A stretch of DNA of 6,272 nt, taken from the NCBI GenBank assembly GCA_025960445.1, contig JAICIT010000168.1:1-6272 (forward strand). The letters run 5' to 3'. Source of the stretch: Bradyrhizobium sp. (GTDB lineage: Bacteria; Pseudomonadota; Alphaproteobacteria; Rhizobiales; Xanthobacteraceae). A program made the position numbers and the translations under genes. How positions within the stretch are numbered: position 1 is the stretch's first letter; each line of letters opens with the position of its first letter. The notes under the pieces were generated by a model, which was given only the letters and a program-made list of their open reading frames with translations, ran no database searches and was not told where the DNA came from. Shown one piece after another: positions 1 through 5,670 of the stretch.

Positions 1-708
1 GAGGTCGGATCCGGTTTCCCATTGCTGGTGATTGCCGGCGGTGGATTGAATTCAACCATTGGCAACCTGACCAGCAACTCACCGTTCAATCCGATGGAGG
101 AATTCAAAGGCGAGTATCGTTGCATCGCTTCGGACCTGCGCAACGCCAAGGACGGGCAGTCCTCGGGCCCGCTCGAAATCGACCGGCCATGGGACGCCTT
201 CACCGACGACCATCTCGGCTTGATGGATCATCTGGGCATCGACAAGTTTCTGGTGTTGGGATTCTGCATTGGCGGTCCCATGATCTGGAACCTGCTGCGC
301 CGAGCGCCCGAGCGCATCGTCGCGGCGGTGTTGGCGCAGCCCAGCGGGTCTCGTCCGGAGATGCGCGACCTTTTCTACGAAGGCAACATGAAGAACTGGG
401 GTCCGGATTTGACCGCGCGCAGGACTGACATCACCATGGAAATGGTCGATAAGTTCCTGACCAGGATGTACCGCACGGACCCGGATTTCGTGTTCACGGT
501 GACGCGTGATTTCGTGCGCAATTGCCAGACGCCGGTGCTGATCCTGCCGGATGATATTCCGGCGCATCCGTACGCCGTCGCGATGGAAGCCGCCATGCTT
601 GCTCCAAAGGCTGAAGTGAGCATATTTCCCTGGAAGGAGCCGAAGGAGCGGATACCGCTGGCGATTCGCCAGATACGCTCCTTCCTGCGCGCGCATCTTC
701 CCGCCTGA
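1..708 (+). CDS. Alpha/beta-fold hydrolase, 5'-truncated by the window edge
   Basis: The frame is open from base 1 to the TGA at 706-708, giving 235 visible residues; the true start lies upstream, so a TTG at base 22 should not be taken as the start. Numbering from base 1, the fold is recognisable from the oxyanion-type loop IAGGG (about 11-15), the strand and turn ASDLRNAKDG, and a nucleophile elbow GFCIGG around residue 89. The elbow carries Cys (TGC, 265-267) where most members have Ser, as in dienelactone hydrolases. A likely acid lies in LPDDIPAHP (Asp184/185). The usual C-terminal catalytic His is not evident: the matching stretch reads FPWKEPKERIPLA. Substrate unknown; no signal peptide can be judged because the N-terminus is missing. 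It converges on the flavin monooxygenase gene and is not in its operon. Fold assignment is firm, while activity is uncertain and it could be a non-classical or non-catalytic member. Confidence 0.85.
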   Translation, partial: EVGSGFPLLVIAGGGLNSTIGNLTSNSPFNPMEEFKGEYRCIASDLRNAKDGQSSGPLEIDRPWDAFTDDHLGLMDHLGIDKFLVLGFCIGGPMIWNLLRRAPERIVAAVLAQPSGSRPEMRDLFYEGNMKNWGPDLTARRTDITMEMVDKFLTRMYRTDPDFVFTVTRDFVRNCQTPVLILPDDIPAHPYAVAMEAAMLAPKAEVSIFPWKEPKERIPLAIRQIRSFLRAHLPA

Positions 709-730
709 AAGCGACTACGCGGCCCGCGAG
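709..730. other. Convergent intergenic gap
   Basis: Only 22 bases separate the stop codons of the two converging genes. A tiny GC-rich palindrome (CGCGGCCCGCG, 719-729) sits here, but its stem is 4-5 pairs with a 1-3 base loop and no T-tract follows directly on either strand. I see no convincing intrinsic terminator. Transcripts from both sides probably run some way into the opposing gene, or end by a Rho-dependent route. Confidence 0.4.
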
Positions 731-2056
731 CTAAGCCTCAAAGAATCGGTTTTTCGGCCGCGGCAGGCCCAGATTTTCCCGTAGCGTCTTGCCTTCATAC
801 TCGCGCCTGAAAATGCCGCGGTTCTGCAGTTCAGGGATGACCTTGTCGACGAAATCGTCCAGGCCCGCGGGCAGGAACGGAAACATGATGTTGAAACCGT
901 CGCAGCCGTAGCTGGTGAGCCATTCCTCCATCTGGTCCGCAATCAAGCGTGGCGTGCCGACAAACGACAGTCCGCCATAGCCGCCGACGCGCTGGGCAAG
1001 CTGACGCACAGTGAGCTTGTCGCGGGCGGCGACGTCGACGAGGCGCTGGCGGCCGCTCTTGCTGGCATTGGTTTCAGGAATCGGCGGCAATTGCCCGTCG
1101 GGGTCAAACCCCGATGCGTCGGTCCCTAGGATCACCGAAAGCGAAGCGATGGCGCTATCATAATGCACCTTACTGTCGAGCAGCGCGCGCTTTTCGCGCG
1201 CTTCCTCGATGCTGTCGCCAACCACCACGAAGGCACCCGGCAAAATCTTGAGGTGGTCGCGGTTGCGGCCGAGCCGGTCCATGCGGCCCTTGATATCGGC
1301 GTAAAGTTTTTGTCCGTCCGGGAGGCTACCGCCGCCGGTGAACACGGCCTCCGCCGTCTCCGCCGCCAACTGCTTGCCGTCTTCAGACGCGCCGGCCTGG
1401 ACAATCACCGGCCAGCCCTGCACCGGACGGGCTATGTTGAGCGGGCCACGGACCGAAAGATATTTTCCTTTGTGATTAAGCACGTGCATTTTGGCGGGAT
1501 CGAAATAAAGACCTGCCTCGACGTCACGCACGAAGGCGTCGTCAGCAAATGAATCCCACAGCCCCGTCACCACGTCGTAGAATTCGCGGGCGCGTTTGTA
1601 GCGCTCGGCGTGCTCCATGTGATCTTCGAGCCCGAAATTCAGCGCCGCATCGGGATTCGAAGTGGTAACGATGTTCCATCCAGCCCGGCCGCCGCTGATG
1701 TGGTCGAGCGAAGCGAAACGGCGGGCCACATGATAAGGCTCGTCGAAGGTGGTCGAACCTGTCGCGATTAGCCCGATATGCTCGGTGGCACCCGCGAGCG
1801 CCGACAGCAGCGTGAACGGCTCGAAAGAGGTGACCGTGTGGCTGCGCTTCAAGGCGTTTATCGGCATGTTCAGCACGGCGAGATGATCCGCCATGAAGAA
1901 GGCGTCGAATTTTCCAGCTTCAAGTTTTCGGATCAGCCGCTTGATATGCCCAAAATTGAAATTGGCGTCCGGCCACGCGCCGGGATAGCGCCACGCTCCC
2001 GTATGAATGCTGACCGGTCGCATGAACGCGCCTAGACGCAACTGACGTTTTACCAT
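731..2056 (-). CDS. LLM-class flavin-dependent monooxygenase, NtaA/SnaA/DszA type
   Basis: A complete 441-residue protein, the usual length for this branch of the bacterial luciferase-like TIM-barrel family. Such enzymes use FMNH2 supplied by a separate flavin reductase, plus O2, to oxidise or cleave substrates such as nitrilotriacetate, EDTA or dibenzothiophene sulfone. Visible family signatures are GAWRYPGAWPDANF (20-33), FFMADHLA (53-60), the long block from EPFTLL through PYHVARRFASLDHISGGRAGWN (79-128), GWPVIVQAGASEDGKQLAAETAEAVF (214-239), and the C-terminal GTPRLIADQMEEW and FPFLPAGLDDFVDKVIPELQ (367-411). The ATG at 2056-2054 is preceded by GGAAAGAG at a suitable distance, and the N-terminus VKRQLRLGAFMRP fits the family; the internal Met12 is less likely. 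No signal peptide, so cytoplasmic. No flavin reductase or transporter is in the window, so the substrate cannot be named. It lies 113 bases beyond the Nudix gene, same strand, and probably has its own promoter. Confidence 0.93.
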   Translation of the reverse strand: MVKRQLRLGAFMRPVSIHTGAWRYPGAWPDANFNFGHIKRLIRKLEAGKFDAFFMADHLAVLNMPINALKRSHTVTSFEPFTLLSALAGATEHIGLIATGSTTFDEPYHVARRFASLDHISGGRAGWNIVTTSNPDAALNFGLEDHMEHAERYKRAREFYDVVTGLWDSFADDAFVRDVEAGLYFDPAKMHVLNHKGKYLSVRGPLNIARPVQGWPVIVQAGASEDGKQLAAETAEAVFTGGGSLPDGQKLYADIKGRMDRLGRNRDHLKILPGAFVVVGDSIEEAREKRALLDSKVHYDSAIASLSVILGTDASGFDPDGQLPPIPETNASKSGRQRLVDVAARDKLTVRQLAQRVGGYGGLSFVGTPRLIADQMEEWLTSYGCDGFNIMFPFLPAGLDDFVDKVIPELQNRGIFRREYEGKTLRENLGLPRPKNRFFEA

Positions 2057-2086
2057 GGCTCTCTTTCCACAAAGACATTCCGCGGG

Positions 2087-2109
2087 GCTTCGGCGGCAGC
2101 ACCCGAAGC
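2087..2109. repeat. Inverted repeat, 7-base arms, in the monooxygenase leader
   Basis: GCTTCGG (2087-2093) and CCGAAGC (2103-2109) are perfect reverse complements around a 9-base loop. The repeat sits about 30 bases before the monooxygenase start and downstream of the possible -10 box. It could be an operator or a leader hairpin. With seven pairs in GC-rich DNA, chance is also plausible. Confidence 0.4.
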
Positions 2110-2134
2110 GCCGGAATTATCTGGCGCGCGCGAT

Positions 2135-2167
2135 AGGTCGCACGAATGCGCTCGCCAGCCGCGACCT
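2135..2167 (-). terminator. Hairpin just after the Nudix stop, possible transcript end
   Basis: Read on the minus strand, AGGTCGC begins two bases after the Nudix TGA and is matched by GCGACCT (positions 2167-2161 and 2141-2135) around a 19-base loop; one inner G-U pair could extend it to eight pairs. The position right behind the last gene of the block suggests a 3' end or RNA-stabilising hairpin. It lacks the T-run of an intrinsic terminator and its loop is long, so termination is unproven. Confidence 0.3.
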
Positions 2168-2169
2168 GC

Positions 2170-2898
2170 TCAGGCGAGCACATCCTTCTGCATCTTGCCG
2201 CCGTAGAAATGGAAGAACGGCACCGGCGCATCATGGCGCAGCGGGCCCTTGGCGAGACGCTGTTCGAGTTCATTCAAGACATTCTTGGTCATCGCATGCA
2301 GATCGGCGAGCGGCTTTGATCCGATCTCTACCCAGACCAGCTCCACCAGCTCGGCGTCCACATGGATCACGCCCTCCACGCGATGAGCGATGGCGGAAGC
2401 GTCGGCCGTGAAGAACCGCGTGTCGAAGCGGCGCACCCGGCCGGGTGGGGTAATAGCGCGCGCGATCAAAAAAAGCCCGGATGGATCGGGCAACAGACCC
2501 GCTTCGGCAAAGGGCTTCCACGCGCCCTCGAGCCTTGGCCCGGCCCCATCGCCCTTGCGTCCGAGACAGAGACCGGTTTCCTCGCAGGCCTCGCGGATCG
2601 CGGCGATTGCAAGGGAACGCGCGCGCGAGGCCGTGATCTTGGGACTCCCCTTCAGGAGATTTTGTTCAAGCGCCTTCGGAATGGGCGCAGCGACGGGTAC
2701 GCGATTATCCGCCTTGTCCACGCGACCGCCAGGGAAAACAAATTTGCCGGGCATGAACACCACCTTGTCGTGGCGCTTGCCTACCAGAACCTTTGGCGTG
2801 GAGACGCTACGATCGACCAGGATCAGCGTGGCGGCATCTACCGGGCGGCGATAGGGGTGATGATCGGCTTCCTTTTCGGTCTTTTCAGTATCGCTCAT
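2170..2898 (-). CDS. Nudix hydrolase, NUDT19-like with split Nudix box
   Basis: A 242-residue Nudix-fold pyrophosphohydrolase. The N-terminal strand ATLILVDRS (23-31) leads to VFMPGKFVFPGGRVD (47-61), and the catalytic REACEETGL lies at 102-110, with Glu103, Glu106 and Glu107 expected to bind the metal. In the standard box (G-x5-E-x7-REUxEExGU) 13 residues separate Gly from this Arg; here there are 43, an insertion of about 30, and the Glu expected eight residues before the Arg is Arg. Such an insertion is known from the NUDT19 acyl-CoA diphosphatase group, which suggests a CoA-type or other nucleoside-diphosphate substrate, but that is inference. No signal or membrane segment. The ATG at 2898-2896 follows the DUF983 stop by 33 bases; an AGGG lies about 12 bases upstream, a rather distant ribosome site, so expression may depend on the operon. 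A charged, poorly conserved-looking leader (residues 2-14) precedes the fold. Confidence 0.9.
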   Translation of the reverse strand: MSDTEKTEKEADHHPYRRPVDAATLILVDRSVSTPKVLVGKRHDKVVFMPGKFVFPGGRVDKADNRVPVAAPIPKALEQNLLKGSPKITASRARSLAIAAIREACEETGLCLGRKGDGAGPRLEGAWKPFAEAGLLPDPSGLFLIARAITPPGRVRRFDTRFFTADASAIAHRVEGVIHVDAELVELVWVEIGSKPLADLHAMTKNVLNELEQRLAKGPLRHDAPVPFFHFYGGKMQKDVLA

Positions 2899-2931
2899 GT
2901 GCTCGTGACGCCCTCATTGTCCAGCCTCCGA

Positions 2932-3360
2932 CTATTCCGTCGGATTTTGCTCATCGAATCCGTGCATCCGCAGCGCCCACTGCACGCCAACCACGGCTCC
3001 TTTCACCGGCTGCAAAAGCAAGAGCGACGCGAACAGCGTCAGCGGCAGGTAAATCGATAATTGCAATGCGACCGGAGGCGAGTAGTTGGTTTCGATCATC
3101 AACGCCAACGGCACCACCAGGTGGCCGACAATGATGATGACGAGATAAGCCGGAAGATCGTCGGCGCGGTGCGGCGTGAAATCCAGACCGCATACACTGC
3201 AGTGATCATCCACCTTCAAGAAAGCTCGGAACAGTTTTCCTTCGCCGCAGCGGGGACAGACTCGGCGGAAGCCGCGTTTCAACGCCGTCCAGACATTCCG
3301 CTTTTCGGCTATCGCGGTTTCCCTGGTCCAGACGATCGGGCGCGCGCTCAGGCTTTCCAT
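2932..3360 (-). CDS. DUF983 family zinc-ribbon membrane protein
   Basis: A 142-residue protein of the uncharacterised DUF983 family. Residues 22-34 are basic and lead into a four-cysteine zinc ribbon: CPRC (35-38) and CSVC (54-57), followed by the family-typical HRADDLPAY (64-72). Two hydrophobic segments follow, about 70-90 and 97-116, with a short loop between them, so it is predicted to be an inner-membrane protein with its zinc ribbon outside the bilayer, probably in the cytoplasm. The C-terminus keeps QPVKGAVVGVQWALRMHG, also typical of the family. The ATG (3360-3358) overlaps the rnr stop by 13 bases and has a good ribosome site inside rnr, so translation is probably coupled. No biochemical role is established for the family. 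Its place directly after rnr hints at a link with RNA metabolism but does not prove one. Confidence 0.9.
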   Translation of the reverse strand: MESLSARPIVWTRETAIAEKRNVWTALKRGFRRVCPRCGEGKLFRAFLKVDDHCSVCGLDFTPHRADDLPAYLVIIIVGHLVVPLALMIETNYSPPVALQLSIYLPLTLFASLLLLQPVKGAVVGVQWALRMHGFDEQNPTE

Positions 3361-5669
3361 GATTTGCCTTTTTTCGGTTTGCCGGTCCTGCTCTTGCCTG
3401 GTCGGCGATCTTTCCTGCGAAGGCTGCGTCCTGGATGCGCCGTGGCCCGAGGCCTGGAAGCATCCTGACGCCTGCCTCCGCGCGGCATCGGTTTTCCCTC
3501 CGACAGCAGCTCGAACCGCAATGCGCCGGCGACAGGTGCAGCTTCTACCAGACGCACATCGACAACATCCCCCAGCCGATGCATGGCCCCACTGCGGGAG
3601 CCGACCAGCGCGTGGCGAGCCTCCTCATAGTTGAAATATTCGGTACCGAGGGTGCGGATCGGGATCAATCCGTCGGCGCCGGTGTCCGTCAGTTTCACGA
3701 ACAGACCGGCGCGCGTGACTCCGGAAATGCGGCCCTGAAAGGTAGCGCCGATGCGATCAGCCAGAAAATGCGCGATCAGCCGATCGGCTGTTTCGCGCTC
3801 GGCTTTCATCGCACGGCGTTCGGTCAGCGAAATTTGGGCAGCGACCTCGGTCAGCGTTTCCACCGTTTCGGTCTCCGGCAACGCACCTTCGCCGAGCCCG
3901 AGTCCACGAATCAAGGCGCGGTGCACGATCAAATCGGCGTATCGCCTGATGGGTGACGTGAAATGTGCATAGCGCCGCAGATTGAGGCCGAAGTGGCCGT
4001 AATTCTCTGCGGCGTATTCGGCCTGGGCTTGCGAGCGCAACACCACTTCATTTACCAGCGGTTCGGCGTCATGTCCCCGGACCTGCGCCAGCACACGATT
4101 GAACAGTGCGGGGCGTAGCGCGCCAGCTTTGGCGAACGGCAGATCGAGGGTCTTCAAGAATTCCTGAAGGTTATGAACCTTTTCGAGCGTCGGTTCGTCG
4201 TGCACCCGATAAATAAGCGGCAGCGACTTCTTTTCAAGCATTTCGGCAGCGGCGACGTTTGCGAGGATCATGAATTCCTCGATCAGCTTGTGAGCGTCCA
4301 ACCGTTCGGGAACGATGACGCGGTCCACGGTGCCGTCGGACTTGAGTAAAATCTTGCGTTCGGGAATGTCGAGATCGAGCGGGTCGCGTTCTTCGCGCGC
4401 ACGCTTCACGACTGCGTAGGCATCATAAAGAGGCTTCAGAATGGGAGCGAGCAGGGGGCCGGTGGTGTCGTCCGGCCGTCCATCGATTGCCGCCTGCGCT
4501 TGCGCATAGTGCAGCTTGGCGGCCGAGCGCATCAGGATGCGGTGAAAGCTGTGCGAACGTTTGCGGCCGTCATTTCCGATCACCAGCCGCACCGCGAGCG
4601 CGCCACGTGGCTCGCCCGGCACCAGCGAACAAAGATCGTTGGAGATGCGCTCCGGCAGCATCGGTACGACGCGATCCGGGAAGTAAACGGAATTGCCGCG
4701 CGCCAGCGCGTCGCGATCGAGCGCCGATCCGGGCCGTACATAGAATGCGACATCGGCGATCGCGACGTCGACGATATAGCCGCCTCTGTTGTTCGGATCG
4801 GGATCTGCCTGCGCGTGAACCGCGTCATCATGATCTTTGGCGTCGGGTGGATCGATCGTGACCAGCGGCACGTCGCGCCAGTCCTCGCGCCCTTTCAAGG
4901 CGGGGGGCTTCGCCTCTTCGGCTTCGCGCAAAGCGGCCGGTGAGAACGCTTGAGGAATTTCGTGAGCATGGATCGCGATCAGGCTGACGGCCTTTTCCGA
5001 TGCGAGCGACCCCAGCCGTTCCTTCACCTTGCCGGAGGCAAGGCCAAAACCTCGCGAGCGGATGAGATCGACGCTTACGAGATCGCCGTCCTCGGCACCG
5101 CCGCTATCGGCCCTCGCGATATTCAACTCGCGGCCGGCCTGCTTTTTGTCGACCGGAACAAGCCGGCCTCCGCCGCCCGGCAGCGCGCGGAAAATTCCGA
5201 GCACGCGTGTCTTCGCGTGATCGATGATCTTGATAACCCGTCCGCGATAGACCGCCGCATCGGGCACCTCGAGCTTTTCGATCCGCAATAAAGCCCGATC
5301 TCCGACGCCTGGCGCCGTGCCCGGCCGCGATTGTCTCGGAACATGGATGCGTATCTTCGGCGGCTCGCCGCTTTCGACTTCATCCCATTCGGCCGGGGCG
5401 GCAATCAATTCACCATCGCTGTCGCGGCCGGTGATGTCGGCCACTACCGTTGCCGGTAACACGGCAGGGTCGCTGATTTTCTTGCCGCGCTTTTCAATTG
5501 CGCCCTCGTCGGCCAGTTGGCGCAGGATACGTTTTAACTCGGCACGATCCGCGTTCTTGAGCCCGAACTCGCGCGCGATCTCGCGGGTACCAACCTTTCC
5601 GGGGTGCGCGCGGATGAAAGCGACGATGGCGTCCCGGGCCGGAAAGCCATTTTCGCGACGCTTGGCCAC
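3348..5669 (-). CDS. rnr: Ribonuclease R (3'-5' exoribonuclease, RNB/RNase II family)
   Basis: A complete 773-residue RNase R, a processive 3'-5' exoribonuclease that unwinds and degrades structured RNA in mRNA decay and rRNA/tRNA quality control. Domains in order: winged-helix N-terminus (about 1-70, with TREIAREFGL), OB/cold-shock region (about 71-225), RNB catalytic domain (about 260-590), S1 domain (about 640-722, starting GATFQGRISGVTRAGLFVKL) and a Lys/Arg-rich tail (about 728-773). The metal-binding cluster is IDPPDAKDHDDA, with Asp273, Asp279, Asp281 and Asp282; HFTSPIRRYADLIVHR (569-584) is the second diagnostic motif. All catalytic acids are present and there is no frameshift. The start is GTG (5669-5667), one base after the topA TAA, with GGGGA just upstream; MAKRRENGFPARDAI fits the family start. 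Coupling to topA translation is likely. The basic tail probably aids binding of structured RNA or ribosomes, as in other RNase R proteins. Confidence 0.97.
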   Translation of the reverse strand: MAKRRENGFPARDAIVAFIRAHPGKVGTREIAREFGLKNADRAELKRILRQLADEGAIEKRGKKISDPAVLPATVVADITGRDSDGELIAAPAEWDEVESGEPPKIRIHVPRQSRPGTAPGVGDRALLRIEKLEVPDAAVYRGRVIKIIDHAKTRVLGIFRALPGGGGRLVPVDKKQAGRELNIARADSGGAEDGDLVSVDLIRSRGFGLASGKVKERLGSLASEKAVSLIAIHAHEIPQAFSPAALREAEEAKPPALKGREDWRDVPLVTIDPPDAKDHDDAVHAQADPDPNNRGGYIVDVAIADVAFYVRPGSALDRDALARGNSVYFPDRVVPMLPERISNDLCSLVPGEPRGALAVRLVIGNDGRKRSHSFHRILMRSAAKLHYAQAQAAIDGRPDDTTGPLLAPILKPLYDAYAVVKRAREERDPLDLDIPERKILLKSDGTVDRVIVPERLDAHKLIEEFMILANVAAAEMLEKKSLPLIYRVHDEPTLEKVHNLQEFLKTLDLPFAKAGALRPALFNRVLAQVRGHDAEPLVNEVVLRSQAQAEYAAENYGHFGLNLRRYAHFTSPIRRYADLIVHRALIRGLGLGEGALPETETVETLTEVAAQISLTERRAMKAERETADRLIAHFLADRIGATFQGRISGVTRAGLFVKLTDTGADGLIPIRTLGTEYFNYEEARHALVGSRSGAMHRLGDVVDVRLVEAAPVAGALRFELLSEGKPMPRGGRRQDASRPRATAHPGRSLRRKDRRPGKSRTGKPKKGKSWKA
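3361..3374 (-). promoter_or_regulatory. Ribosome binding site of the DUF983 gene, inside rnr
   Basis: On the minus strand AAAAAAGG (3374-3367) stands six bases before the DUF983 ATG. The same bases encode part of the lysine-rich tail of RNase R, so one stretch serves as both coding sequence and ribosome site. This supports the chosen DUF983 start and the 13-base overlap. Confidence 0.6.
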
Positions 5670-5670
5670 G

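Larger units (their letters stand above)
2057..2169 (-). promoter_or_regulatory. Probable 5' region of the monooxygenase gene
   Basis: This is the only sizeable gap on the minus strand, so it is the natural place for a promoter of the monooxygenase gene. Read on the minus strand, GATAAT (2121-2116) resembles a -10 box about 60 bases before the ATG, in an otherwise GC-rich stretch. The hexamer 17 bases upstream (GTGCGA) matches the -35 consensus poorly, so a sigma-70 promoter is only a guess. GGAAAGAG (2068-2061) is the ribosome binding site. Two inverted repeats, listed separately, occupy much of the rest. Confidence 0.3.

Noticed and set aside
79..696. Minus-strand open frame of 205 codons opposite the hydrolase
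   Set aside because: Its translation is Arg/His-rich with no recognisable motif, while the plus strand shows clear alpha/beta-hydrolase motifs.
755..770. T-run near the end of the monooxygenase gene as a terminator for the hydrolase
   Set aside because: The CGGTTTTTCGG stretch has no proper stem before it on the plus strand and lies in the coding region of the opposing gene.
1163..1552. Plus-strand open frame inside the monooxygenase gene
   Set aside because: Antisense shadow of a complete, well-conserved gene; no ribosome site or family match seen.
2362..3060. Plus-strand open frame of 232 codons opposite the Nudix gene
   Set aside because: It lies antisense to well-recognised Nudix and DUF983 coding sequence, has no family resemblance, and is the expected shadow of GC-rich codon use.
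4817..4852. His in the RNase R catalytic cluster (DAKDHDDA rather than DARDFDDA of E. coli)
   Set aside because: All four metal-binding Asp residues are kept, and as I recall the His form is common in alphaproteobacterial RNase R, so it is not a defect.
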